Below are positions 7,373-15,911 of a stretch of 33,005 nt of DNA, piece by piece; the stretch's first letter is position 1, and every line of letters begins with the position of its first letter. A program made the position numbers and the translations under genes. The notes beneath the pieces are model-generated. The model was not told where the DNA came from. It was given only the letters and a program-made list of their open reading frames with translations, and ran no database searches. The stretch comes from Bacteroidota bacterium (GTDB lineage: Bacteria; Bacteroidota; Ignavibacteria; UBA10030; BY39). The DNA is taken from contig JAUXOG010000039.1 in assembly GCA_030682385.1 (NCBI GenBank), forward strand, positions 1-33,005, in the 5' to 3' direction.

Positions 7373-10300
7373 TAAACAACGGTTCGGTCGGAATTATCTC
7401 GTTTGAAACAAGTAAGAAATTTAGTGCGGGCAACGATCCGCATTTTATCCTCTCACGTGATATAGATGGCGACACTAAACCCGACCTTGTTATTGGAAAT
7501 TATTCTAACAGTTTAATTTCAATAATTCTCAATACGAGTTCACCCGGAAATATCACATTTTCACCAAAAGTGGAATTCTCAGTTGGTGCAAACCCATACC
7601 TGTTTGGAATCGGCGACTTAGATGGAGACGGCAAACCTGATATCGCTGTTCCAAATATAAGTTCTAACTCAGTTTCTGTACTTCGCAATACCAGTTCCGT
7701 AGGCAACGTCTCCTTTGATACACCTTTAAACCTAAACACTGAAGCTGGTCCGCGCCGCGTTGCGTTTGGAGACATCGACGGTGATGGCAAACCCGATCTT
7801 GCTGTTAATAATGGGGGTGGTTCGCAAGTTTCCGTATTCAAGAATGTAGGTACTCCCGGATATATATCTTTCAACAGTCGTGTCAATTACTTTTCTGGAT
7901 CACAACCGAGGGATGTTGCAATTGCAGATATTGATGGCGATTCACAACCCGATCTGATCACAAATAGCATTAATGACCGAACTGTTTCCGTTTTATTAAA
8001 TACAATCAACACACAAGTTGTAACATTTCAAGTGAACATGAAAATAAAGATGATTGAAAAAACTTTCCTGCCATCGGCCGGGGATGTTGTAACAGTAGCC
8101 GGCAGCTTTAATGGTTGGAATACAGCTACGGATACGCTCACTGATGTTGACGGTGATAGTATCTACACTCGCGAAAGCTCAAATCTTCCCGAAGGTTCTA
8201 TTTCATACAAATTTTATAAAACATTGAGAGGAGGAACAAACTGGGAAAAAGATCCTAATAGAGAGTATACGATATTCATAGGTTCACAGTCGATTCCTGT
8301 AGTTTATTTTGACAGAGATTCAATTGTCTCTGCAAATGTCGGCTCTGCCTACTTGAAAAATATTTCAACGATATATGTTGCTGATGATAATAGAGTTAAT
8401 CCGTCAGCTATTCCGTCGGCTTATATCATTACCGGTAACACAATTACGGTTGAGGCTTGGATTTTTCCGATCAGTCTTCCTCCTATCGGAAGAAATGATG
8501 GAATTGTAATGAGGCCATCTTCTACGGGCTATAGTTTGAGTATAATAAATCCTGGGCCTGATAATGATCCGCGAATCGAAATCAGGATCAGCAATGGACT
8601 TGATTCAGTGATAGTTACCGATTCTGCGCCCGTCATAGCGGGTGAGTGGAAACACGTTGCTGCGACATACGATGGCTCACAAGTTAGATTATATATTAAT
8701 GGAATCCTATCAGCGTCTGCCGCTTTTGCAGCGAATATCGGTGCGGGTGATACTGGCTTTTACATTGGTGGCATAGCAGGTAACGTCTTCCACGGCTTGT
8801 TGGATGAAGTAAGACTCTGGAGTATCGCAAGAACATCGGAACAAATCAGTATTTATAAAGACAGTACACTTGTTGGAAATGAAACGGGACTAAACGGTTA
8901 CTGGCCCCTTGATGTAGATACAACTGTAAATGGAATTTATCCTGTAACAGTTGACCGGACTGCCAACCACAATGATCTTCGAGTGCAAAGCCCCATAGAG
9001 TTCATTCCAATTGTACCGACTGAAACAGTCCTTCTTCCACCTCAACTACATTCCAGCGGAATACTTTCTGGCGTTGTCCAGGTACCTTTCAATTTTTCAC
9101 CGGCTGTCAGCGGATGGCCCGCACCTGAAGTAACTTTACTCTATAGTCCAATCGGAATGGCTTTTAATCCAGTGAATGATTCCGTGAGTTGGACTCCAGC
9201 TAATTATCAATCTGGGTTTAATACATTTGGTATGAGAGCATCTAACTCGGTAGGGTCAGTTGATAGCATTTATTCTGTTTGGGTTGATGCCGATTCACAA
9301 CAGTTCAGAGATCATAACAATAACAAAGCAGTTCTTCGCGTTAGGAATAATGGTTTGCTTGGCTACGACCAAAGTGCGGTTGGCTTCCTATACAACGGGA
9401 AGAATGGGCTTTATCAGGCATCCGTAGTAATTGGGCAGTCACAAAGTCAAGTTTCCGGTTCTCTGTACCAAAGGGAGTTTGCCATAAAGGGGGGTATTCA
9501 AATAGTCAATAGCACTCTCCCAGGGTTTGACCAAGCATTTGAGGCTGAATACAATGACCAACGAACCGGAAATCCTATCGGCGTTAACATTATTCAACGT
9601 TCTCATTCGAAATCAACAAACCCGGATAGGAACTATGTTATTTTAGAATATGAAATCGTAAATACTTCGGGTACAGACATTACTGGAATTTATGTCGGAC
9701 TTGCGGCAGATTTCGATGTTGGCGGAGTCTATAATAACCTCACAGGTTACGACGCTTCGAGAGAACTTACATATACCTACGAATATGGCGGAACGACGAA
9801 TCCATATTATTATGGTATTACGGCTCTTGGTGCGCCAGTGTCCGGGCATTATGTTTGGACCGCTGGAGGCGAACCCGAATTTTCCGATTCTGCATATTAT
9901 CAGCGCTTAAAAACATTTAGAACACCACCTACATCGCAAGGTGATGTTAGGTCTATACTGGGTACTGGTCCATATACCATTACTGCTGGTAGGAGTGTTC
10001 GTGCAGTGTTTGCCATGGTCGTGGGTAGTAATCTTGCAGAACTTCAACTCAACGCGGATGCTGCGCGAGCGATTCAATTTAAGGAAAATCCCACAATTAT
10101 TTCAGTAAGAGATATTCCCAATGATCAGGGAGGAACGGTTTTCGTAAGATGGAATGCCTCCTCATTAGATAATCTAATACTTAATCTTTCTCACTACAGT
10201 ATTTGGCGCGCGCTTCCACAGAGTTCAATTTTAAAAAATGATTTAGTCTCCATGCAGGATATAAATAAGGATTTCGCAGGACCAGCACTGCGTAGTTTCG

Positions 10301-11406
10301 AATTGAATGGCGCATCATATTATTGGGAGTGGATTGCTAATCAATCTGCCCATCGGTTTATATCTTACGCCTATACTGCGAGTACTTTAAACGATTCAAT
10401 GACTAACGTTAACGGCAAGCACTATTTCCTTGTTTCCGCTCATACATCAAATCCAATTATATATTATGACTCTAACCCTGATAGTGGGTACTCCGTCGAT
10501 AATTTAGCGCCATCTACTCCAATAAATTCTAATTTAATAGCATTCATCGAAGGTCCTATTCAAATTCTTTGGAACCGAAATCGGACCGACCCTGATGTTG
10601 GATGTTACAGAGTCTATCGTTCCTTATTTAATCAGTGTCCTATTGCAGACTCGACTCTTCTCTTTACTACCACTGATACAACAGTTGTAGATACAACTAC
10701 CGAAGTAGGGCGAGAATATTTTTACAGAGTAACCGCCGTTGACATACATGATAACGAGAGTTTACCTACCGCTGCTATGGGCGCAACTGCCTTACCCATT
10801 CAACTATCATATTTTCAGGCAGTAGAGCTTGAGTGTGGTCATGCCTTCTTATCATGGCTTACATTATCGGAAATAAATAATTATGGTTTTGAGATACAGC
10901 GGAGGCAAGAAGGGCAATTGTATTTTGAGACATTATCTAATAGCTTTATTCCGGGGCACGGAACAACAACAGAGCCGCATTATTATTCCTACACCGATTC
11001 AAGTATTAAAAAAGGTAGATGGTTTTATCGTCTTAAACAAATTGATATGAATGGTCTTGTTCATTTCAGCAAAGAGGTAGAGGTAAATATTTTAACAGAT
11101 GTTTTGAATGAAGAACCACCAACGGAATATGCTTTGTCGCAAAACTACCCCAACCCCTTCAACCCGGTAACAGTTATCAGTTATCAGTTACCAGTTAATA
11201 GTTGGGTAACGTTTAAAGTGTACAACGTTCTTGGGCAAGTAGTAGCAACACTTGTTGATGAGATGCAGGATGCAGGATACAAATCGGTTGAATTAGACGG
11301 AACGAACTTGTCAAGCGGTGTATATTTTTATAAGATTGATGCAATCGGAATTTCTGCCCAAGGTAAACACCTAAATCAGGTCAAAAAAATGTTGTTGAGA
11401 AAATAA
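7321..11406 (+). CDS. Large T9SS modular protein, 3' part: FG-GAP propeller, CBM-like, LamG, Fn3, sorting tail
   Basis: This is the continuation of the 6236 gene after a frameshift; the TTG at 7321 is probably not a real start, since no ribosome site or signal peptide is present. In order (residues from 7321) are FG-GAP repeats with DIDGDxKPDL calcium loops (to about 230), a second carbohydrate-binding-like module nearly repeating the first (232-330), and a LamG/concanavalin-like domain (about 373-540, [10 protein letters not shown]...[12 protein letters not shown]). After these come an Ig-like domain (573-656), an unassigned ~260-residue region, Fn3-like domains (about 923-1157) and a T9SS sorting tail (1266-1361, [13 protein letters not shown]). 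Counting both parts there are seven FG-GAP loops, enough for one seven-bladed propeller. It probably binds polysaccharide at the cell surface; no enzyme motif was found. Confidence 0.82.
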   Translation: MSDLAVSCMGDDSISVLINNGSVGIISFETSKKFSAGNDPHFILSRDIDGDTKPDLVIGNYSNSLISIILNTSSPGNITFSPKVEFSVGANPYLFGIGDLDGDGKPDIAVPNISSNSVSVLRNTSSVGNVSFDTPLNLNTEAGPRRVAFGDIDGDGKPDLAVNNGGGSQVSVFKNVGTPGYISFNSRVNYFSGSQPRDVAIADIDGDSQPDLITNSINDRTVSVLLNTINTQVVTFQVNMKIKMIEKTFLPSAGDVVTVAGSFNGWNTATDTLTDVDGDSIYTRESSNLPEGSISYKFYKTLRGGTNWEKDPNREYTIFIGSQSIPVVYFDRDSIVSANVGSAYLKNISTIYVADDNRVNPSAIPSAYIITGNTITVEAWIFPISLPPIGRNDGIVMRPSSTGYSLSIINPGPDNDPRIEIRISNGLDSVIVTDSAPVIAGEWKHVAATYDGSQVRLYINGILSASAAFAANIGAGDTGFYIGGIAGNVFHGLLDEVRLWSIARTSEQISIYKDSTLVGNETGLNGYWPLDVDTTVNGIYPVTVDRTANHNDLRVQSPIEFIPIVPTETVLLPPQLHSSGILSGVVQVPFNFSPAVSGWPAPEVTLLYSPIGMAFNPVNDSVSWTPANYQSGFNTFGMRASNSVGSVDSIYSVWVDADSQQFRDHNNNKAVLRVRNNGLLGYDQSAVGFLYNGKNGLYQASVVIGQSQSQVSGSLYQREFAIKGGIQIVNSTLPGFDQAFEAEYNDQRTGNPIGVNIIQRSHSKSTNPDRNYVILEYEIVNTSGTDITGIYVGLAADFDVGGVYNNLTGYDASRELTYTYEYGGTTNPYYYGITALGAPVSGHYVWTAGGEPEFSDSAYYQRLKTFRTPPTSQGDVRSILGTGPYTITAGRSVRAVFAMVVGSNLAELQLNADAARAIQFKENPTIISVRDIPNDQGGTVFVRWNASSLDNLILNLSHYSIWRALPQSSILKNDLVSMQDINKDFAGPALRSFELNGASYYWEWIANQSAHRFISYAYTASTLNDSMTNVNGKHYFLVSAHTSNPIIYYDSNPDSGYSVDNLAPSTPINSNLIAFIEGPIQILWNRNRTDPDVGCYRVYRSLFNQCPIADSTLLFTTTDTTVVDTTTEVGREYFYRVTAVDIHDNESLPTAAMGATALPIQLSYFQAVELECGHAFLSWLTLSEINNYGFEIQRRQEGQLYFETLSNSFIPGHGTTTEPHYYSYTDSSIKKGRWFYRLKQIDMNGLVHFSKEVEVNILTDVLNEEPPTEYALSQNYPNPFNPVTVISYQLPVNSWVTFKVYNVLGQVVATLVDEMQDAGYKSVELDGTNLSSGVYFYKIDAIGISAQGKHLNQVKKMLLRK

Positions 11407-11416
11407 GTTCTTAACG

Positions 11417-11447
11417 GATGGAGTCCACACTAGATGTGGACTCCATC
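11417..11447. terminator. Perfect 13-bp hairpin between convergent genes
   Basis: GATGGAGTCCACA and TGTGGACTCCATC pair perfectly around the loop CTAGA. The hairpin lies between the stop of the large T9SS gene and the stop of pepA. It lacks a T tract on either side, so it may act as an RNA 3' end stabiliser or a bidirectional block rather than a classic intrinsic terminator. Confidence 0.55.
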
Positions 11448-11457
11448 ATTACATGAA

Positions 11458-12975
11458 TTACTTCCAATTTCTGAGAAGTTCAGTAAGTAGCCTTACCCCA
11501 ACCCCCGAACCACCTTTTGGAATGTAGGGACTTCCTTCGTCCATAATTGCGGTGCCGGCAATATCGAGGTGCGCCCATTTGTATTCTTTTTTGTTTTTAT
11601 TGGAAATAAATTTCTTCAAAAACATTGCAGCGGTAATCGTGCCGGCGCCGCGACTGCCGATATTTTTTACATCAGCAATATCGCTTTTTATTTGCTTCTC
11701 ATATTCGTCGAACATAGGCAACTGCCAAACACGTTCATAAGTTTTCTCACCCGCCGATTTGATCTTCGAAATCAACTCCTCATCATTTCCTAAAACTGCT
11801 GTAGCGTGATGCCCGAGTGCAACAACTACAGCTCCTGTTAGTGTTGCGAGGTCAATCACAGCAGCAGGATTATAACTCCTTGCGTAAGCGAGTGCATCGG
11901 CTAATATCAATCTTCCTTCAGCGTCGGTGTTATCAACTTCAGATGTTTTGCCGCCATAGTGCGTAATGATGTCGCCCGGTTTCATCGCAGAACCACTCGG
12001 CATATTCTCGGTTGCAGGTATTAAACCGATCAACCGAACTGGTAATTTCAGGCGGGCAGTCGCTTCGATCGTTCCAATGACAGCGGCAGCGCCGCTCATA
12101 TCCATTTTCATCTCCGACATTTTAGCTGAGGGTTTTATAGAAATACCTCCGGAATCGAATGTGATTCCTTTGCCTACCAACACAATAGGGTTGTATTCCT
12201 TTTTATCAGAATTGTATTCCAAAATAATAAAGCGAGGAGGACGTGTGCTGCCGGAACTAACACCCATCAATCCTCCAAATCCTTCTTGTTTAATTTTTTT
12301 CTCATTCCAAATCGAACATTTGAATCCATATTTTTCTGATGATTCTTTTGCGGCTTGTGCGAGCGTTTCGGGATAAATTTCAGAAGCGGGAGCGTTTGCA
12401 AGATTGCGCGCTAGTATCACTCCATCGCAAATAATTCTTGCAATGCCGACACCTTTGGAAATGGATTTATATTTTGCTTCATCTTCTGTGCATACGGTTA
12501 ATTCGTTTAGTTTAACTTCGTCTTCTTTTTTTGACGTAATGTATTTATCGAATTTGTATTGCGAAAGAATTGCACCTTCACCAATTGACTGAGCAGTTTC
12601 TTCAATGGTTGGATTAAAACCAACGGGAAGTTTTGGAAATATAATCGATAAATGTTTCGCTTTCATCGATTTTGCTTTATTCGAAGCAATCGCGGATGCT
12701 TTGCGGAATGTTTCAAGTGTTGTTTTACCTTGTTCTCCAACACCGACTAATATCAATCGTGGTGAATTAATTTTTTTTTCGGTGTAAGTAAAGACAGTTG
12801 TTTCTGGCTTACCCTTGAAACTCTCGAATTTTATGATATGGTCGATTTCATTTGGAAAATATTTCTTCAAACCTGATATTTGTTCTTCAAAGATCTTTTT
12901 ATCCTGATAAATAAGTATAGCAACGGCATCAGCTTTGATGGTTTTTAAGTTTGACTTTAATGTTGAGGTTTTCAT
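11458..12975 (-). CDS. pepA: Leucyl aminopeptidase (M17 family)
   Basis: The product is a 505-residue cytosolic aminopeptidase that removes N-terminal residues from peptides, normally as a hexamer with two metals per subunit. The C-terminal catalytic domain has all expected motifs: VGKGITFDSGGISIKPS with metal-binding Lys and Asp, KMDMSGAAAV with the second Asp, and the family signature NTDAEGRLILADAL. The first ~170 residues form the variable N-terminal domain. Length is typical. It is the last gene of the minus-strand run and ends 51 bases from the convergent T9SS gene. No strong promoter was seen in the AT-rich 147-base gap upstream. Confidence 0.95.
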   Translation of the reverse strand: MKTSTLKSNLKTIKADAVAILIYQDKKIFEEQISGLKKYFPNEIDHIIKFESFKGKPETTVFTYTEKKINSPRLILVGVGEQGKTTLETFRKASAIASNKAKSMKAKHLSIIFPKLPVGFNPTIEETAQSIGEGAILSQYKFDKYITSKKEDEVKLNELTVCTEDEAKYKSISKGVGIARIICDGVILARNLANAPASEIYPETLAQAAKESSEKYGFKCSIWNEKKIKQEGFGGLMGVSSGSTRPPRFIILEYNSDKKEYNPIVLVGKGITFDSGGISIKPSAKMSEMKMDMSGAAAVIGTIEATARLKLPVRLIGLIPATENMPSGSAMKPGDIITHYGGKTSEVDNTDAEGRLILADALAYARSYNPAAVIDLATLTGAVVVALGHHATAVLGNDEELISKIKSAGEKTYERVWQLPMFDEYEKQIKSDIADVKNIGSRGAGTITAAMFLKKFISNKNKKEYKWAHLDIAGTAIMDEGSPYIPKGGSGVGVRLLTELLRNWK

Positions 12976-12989
12976 GTTTTATTCCATTT

Positions 12990-13053
12990 TTAAACTCAAA
13001 TTTCAAAAATCTAAATACTAAACAAATCCTAAATAAATAATTCCAAATTATAT
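12990..13053 (-). repeat. AT-rich repeat, inverted copy upstream of pepA
   Basis: Read on the minus strand this stretch has TTAGGATTTGTTTAGTATTT followed by AGATTTTTGAAATTT. It resembles, in opposite orientation, the AT-rich words at 13073-13130 and 13504-13553 that flank the four-helix-bundle gene. No coding is visible in the gap. Confidence 0.4.
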
Positions 13054-13072
13054 TTTAATATTTCGATATTAT

Positions 13073-13130
13073 GATTTCGAATTTGTTTAGAGTTTAGGGT
13101 TTTGTATTTAGTGTTTCGTAAATCATTTAG
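13073..13130 (+). repeat. AT-rich direct repeat, copy at the 3' end of the four-helix-bundle gene
   Basis: It carries GATTTCGA, TTGTTTAG and ATTTAGTGTTTCG in order, partly shared with 13504-13553. The repeat overlaps the last codons of the four-helix-bundle gene. Similarity is imperfect and judged by eye. Confidence 0.45.
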
Positions 13131-13473
13131 TTTTTTCTAAAATAGCACCGAATATTTTCATTAATTCAGTTGCTTCTTGGATTAATCTCATTCTTTCCCG
13201 TTCATCATCTTTTTTGCATTCAATTAGCTCTAACCAATATATACTTTCTTTAGATTCTTTACGACAAATTTTTATACGCATACCAAAATCTTTTTTCCCT
13301 AAGGCTTCATTGGCTTCACGATAATTTGACCCTACAGAACCGGAAGATTTGATCAATTGTTTGCTGTATTCCATGTTCGACATTGTATTAGGAACTCTCT
13401 TTAAAAAATCCCTAACATCTTTTGCAAACTTTAAAGTCCTATCCTCTAAGTCATAATGTTTTGAATTACCCAT
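13123..13473 (-). CDS. Four-helix-bundle protein (23S rRNA intervening-sequence / Avd-like family)
   Basis: This small basic, mostly helical protein (116 residues) matches the four-helix-bundle family first described from 23S rRNA intervening sequences. Landmarks are FAKDVRDFLKRVP near the start, QLIKSSGSVGSNYREANEAL in the middle and RKESKESIYWLELIE after it. The family also includes the Avd accessory protein of diversity-generating retroelements, but no reverse transcriptase or template repeat is seen here. It lies between nrnA and pepA, flanked on both sides by AT-rich repeats, so it looks like an inserted single-gene cassette. Its function is not established; RNA or nucleic-acid binding is plausible from the positive charge. 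Confidence 0.85.
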   Translation of the reverse strand: MGNSKHYDLEDRTLKFAKDVRDFLKRVPNTMSNMEYSKQLIKSSGSVGSNYREANEALGKKDFGMRIKICRKESKESIYWLELIECKKDDERERMRLIQEATELMKIFGAILEKTK

Positions 13474-13503
13474 CGCATTTATGTCAAATTATTTTAAATT
13501 TGT

Positions 13504-13553
13504 GATTTTGATATTGTTTAGGATTTAGTGTTTAGAATTTCGGATTTCATTAG
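13504..13553 (+). repeat. AT-rich direct repeat, copy upstream of the four-helix-bundle gene
   Basis: GATTTTGA, TTGTTTAG and ATTTAGTGTTT occur in the same order as at 13073-13130, ending in the nrnA stop codon. The two copies bracket the four-helix-bundle gene. Confidence 0.45.
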
Positions 13554-14530
13554 ACGTACTTTTGAGCTTTCATTATTACTTCTTTAACTATCTCTTCTAA
13601 TTTCACTCCAAACAACCTCGCTCCAGCTGCATTCTTGTGTCCGCCGCCGCCGAATTCTTTTGCTAACTCGTTTACAGGGATATCTCCCTTTGAGCGGAAA
13701 CTTATTTTTATTCCATCATCCAACTCGTTAAATAACAAACCAATTTGCACTCCTTCGATGCTCATCGGATAGTTTGTAAAATTATCTGTTTCAACTTCGG
13801 TTGTTCCGGTTGCATCAAACATTTTTTGTGAGCAGACGATGTAAGCAAGTTTGCCGTCGTACTCTGTTTTAGCGGTGTCGAGAACTTCTCCCAATAATCG
13901 CATTCTCCCGAGTGTCCAACTTTCGTAAACTTTTGAATATACTTCGGTCGGGTCAACGCCAAAATGTAGGAGATGCGCGATGATTTGGTGTGTTTCGATA
14001 TCTGTTCTCGGAAAGCGGAACGACCCGGTATCAGTCATAATTGCAGTGTACAAAGGATGGGCTATGTCGTAATCAATAATGTCGTTATCCATTGAAAGTA
14101 AAAATTTGTAAAGTATTTCAGCCGTCGATGTGGCTTCTGAGTCTATCAGATAAAAGTCAGCAAAATCTCCCGCTTCAAGATGATGGTCTATGATTACTTT
14201 GATTGCTTTGCTTTGGAGAACAGGTTTTTCAAGGCTTCGCAGCCGGTCGGATTGGTTTGTATCGACTACAAAAATTACATCGGTGTTGAGTATAATATCC
14301 TTATGCAGGTCAGGATGAAATTTTATAAGTTCATTTCGTTTATCCAAGAATTCATAAAATTTTGGAGTCTCATTATGGTTCAGTATTGTGGCTGATTTAC
14401 CAATTTTTCGGAGGAAGTGGGCGAGTGCGAGTTCGCATCCTAGACTATCGCCATCGGGATTTACGTGTGATGTGATGACGAAATTATTGTTTTGTTTTAC
14501 TATATCTGCGATTTCACGAATCCCTTGCAT
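13550..14530 (-). CDS. nrnA: DHH/DHHA1 phosphoesterase, NrnA-like oligoribonuclease/pAp phosphatase
   Basis: A 326-residue DHH-superfamily phosphoesterase. The N-terminal DHH domain shows SHVNPDGDSLG (metal ligands), FVVDTNQSDR, the eponymous IIDHH, and TDTGSFRF. The C-terminal DHHA1 domain ends with GGGHKNAAGA, which binds substrate. NrnA proteins degrade very short RNA oligomers and dephosphorylate 3'-phosphoadenosine 5'-phosphate; relatives can hydrolyse cyclic dinucleotide products. It starts 16 bases after the small gene at 14547-14810, so the two are probably co-transcribed. Superfamily is certain; the exact substrate is inferred from overall likeness. Confidence 0.9.
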   Translation of the reverse strand: MQGIREIADIVKQNNNFVITSHVNPDGDSLGCELALAHFLRKIGKSATILNHNETPKFYEFLDKRNELIKFHPDLHKDIILNTDVIFVVDTNQSDRLRSLEKPVLQSKAIKVIIDHHLEAGDFADFYLIDSEATSTAEILYKFLLSMDNDIIDYDIAHPLYTAIMTDTGSFRFPRTDIETHQIIAHLLHFGVDPTEVYSKVYESWTLGRMRLLGEVLDTAKTEYDGKLAYIVCSQKMFDATGTTEVETDNFTNYPMSIEGVQIGLLFNELDDGIKISFRSKGDIPVNELAKEFGGGGHKNAAGARLFGVKLEEIVKEVIMKAQKYV

Positions 14531-14546
14531 AGGTTTATTTCTCTAT

Positions 14547-14810
14547 TTAAAGTTCTGAAGAAATGTTAAAAAGTTGGATTAATTTCTTATCTATTTCTTT
14601 TAGGTCATTAACAGTATATAAATCTTCCTCTTCTTCAAGAAATTTATAGGTTATAGAGTCATCCATTAATTTATGAATTCCTTTTTGAAGAATGTGTTCT
14701 TCATATTGCTTTTGTAAAAATTCAGTAAAATCAAAAATCTGTTTTACCTTTTCTTCAGGAAGAATGTTGAGTGTATCGACTGTTTTTTTTATTAATTCTT
14801 GTTTAGTCAT
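14547..14810 (-). CDS. Small acidic protein of unknown function (DUF2281/antitoxin-like)
   Basis: The 87-residue product is highly charged and helical. Its start, TKQELIKKTVDTLNILPEEK, resembles small Bacteroidota proteins grouped near DUF2281 and some antitoxin-like proteins. It ends in an acidic stretch (EEEEDLYTVNDLKEIDKKL). No toxin gene is adjacent: downstream by 16 bases is nrnA and upstream is the korB terminator region. It may simply be an uncharacterised partner of nrnA. The strand and close spacing support a real gene, but the family assignment is weak. Confidence 0.65.
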   Translation of the reverse strand: MTKQELIKKTVDTLNILPEEKVKQIFDFTEFLQKQYEEHILQKGIHKLMDDSITYKFLEEEEDLYTVNDLKEIDKKLIQLFNISSEL

Positions 14811-14860
14811 TTCATCTTTACATTTATTCGAATATAATCAAAAAAAAGAGAAACAGAAGA

Positions 14861-14883
14861 AGAAAGAGCCCACCAAAATGGTG
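14861..14883 (-). terminator. Candidate terminator of korA-korB
   Basis: On the minus strand, 14 bases past the korB stop, CACCA-TTT-TGGTG forms a short hairpin followed after GGGC by a pyrimidine-rich run (TCTTTCTTCTTC). It is modest in strength. Confidence 0.45.
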
Positions 14884-14896
14884 AACTTCAATTGTC

Positions 14897-15910
14897 TTAC
14901 TTAACTTCCCAGGTTTCGCCACGGTTGAAAAGTTTTTCCAAATCACCGGTTCTTTTTTTCGTTGCAACCTCATCAATCTGACTCTGCATCAATTGTTCAT
15001 AAGTCGGTTTTTCAACTGCATATACAACTCCGACCGGTCGTGGTAAGTTCGGTATCCCCGACATCCCGGCAAGTATGAATGCTAACATCGAATCTTTTTC
15101 GTTGTGAACAATCAAATCACCGGTTGTATATTTCCCATCCGTGAGAGAGACGACTTCAGGAGTAAACCCATTTAAGCGAATACCTTTATCTTTATTCTTA
15201 CCAAAAATAAGCGGCTTTCCGTTTTCAAGAACAACAACATTATCATCTTTTGAATCTTTTTCAGTCCACAATTCAAAGGCACCGTCGTTGAACACATTAC
15301 AGTTCTGATAAATTTCAACGAAAGCCGTTCCGTTATGTGCGGCGGCTCGCTTGATTACGGTTTGCATGTGTTTGGGATCGCGATCGAGAGTGCGCGCGAC
15401 AAAAGTTGCCTGAGCGCCTAATGCCAGCGATAACGGATTAAACGGGTGGTCGATATTTCCAAATGGAGTCGATTTTGTAACTTGCCCTTGCAGCGAAGTA
15501 GGGGAGAACTGCCCTTTCGTTAACCCATAAATTTGATTGTTGAAGAGAAGAATTTTTAAACCGATATTTCTTCGGCAAGCGTGTATGAAATGGTTCCCGC
15601 CGATACTCATGCCATCGCCGTCGCCGGTTGCTACCCAAACCGATAAATCGGGACGTGCTATTTTTAATCCTGAAGCAATCGCAGCAGCCCTGCCGTGTAT
15701 TCCGTGAAATCCATAAGTATTCATATAATACGGAAAACGACTTGAGCATCCGATGCCTGAAACAAACACGACTTTCTCTTTCGGTATTCCAAGTTCCGGA
15801 AATACCCTTTGTGTTTGTGCGAGGATCGAGTAATCGCCGCAGCCCGGGCACCAGCGAACATCTTGATCCGATTGAAAATCTTTCGTAGTATATATTGGTA
15901 TTGTATTCAT
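14897..15910 (-). CDS. korB: 2-oxoacid:ferredoxin oxidoreductase beta subunit
   Basis: The 337-residue beta subunit binds thiamine diphosphate for oxidative decarboxylation (or reductive synthesis) of a 2-oxoacid with ferredoxin. RWCPGCGDYSIL near the start is the beta-subunit cysteine motif. The ThDP/Mg motif is GDGDGMSIGGNHFIHACRRN, followed by NNQIYGLTKGQFSPTS. The TPFGNIDHPFNPL segment is typical of the 2-oxoglutarate-type subgroup. It starts one base after the korA stop, so the subunits are made from one transcript. No separate delta (ferredoxin) subunit is encoded here. Choosing 2-oxoglutarate over pyruvate rests on family likeness. Confidence 0.92.
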   Translation of the reverse strand: MNTIPIYTTKDFQSDQDVRWCPGCGDYSILAQTQRVFPELGIPKEKVVFVSGIGCSSRFPYYMNTYGFHGIHGRAAAIASGLKIARPDLSVWVATGDGDGMSIGGNHFIHACRRNIGLKILLFNNQIYGLTKGQFSPTSLQGQVTKSTPFGNIDHPFNPLSLALGAQATFVARTLDRDPKHMQTVIKRAAAHNGTAFVEIYQNCNVFNDGAFELWTEKDSKDDNVVVLENGKPLIFGKNKDKGIRLNGFTPEVVSLTDGKYTTGDLIVHNEKDSMLAFILAGMSGIPNLPRPVGVVYAVEKPTYEQLMQSQIDEVATKKRTGDLEKLFNRGETWEVK

Positions 15911-15911
15911 A

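Noticed and set aside
13123-13473. Diversity-generating retroelement accessory protein (Avd)
   Set aside because: Only the fold family matches; there is no reverse transcriptase, template repeat or variable repeat in the window.
14547-14810. Type II toxin-antitoxin system
   Set aside because: The small protein is antitoxin-like in composition only; no toxin-sized partner gene overlaps or adjoins it, and its neighbour is nrnA.
15643-15654. CCGATAAATCGG palindrome as another hairpin-repeat copy
   Set aside because: It lies in conserved korB coding DNA (ARPDLSVW) without the outer arms or CAGGT end, so it is probably chance.
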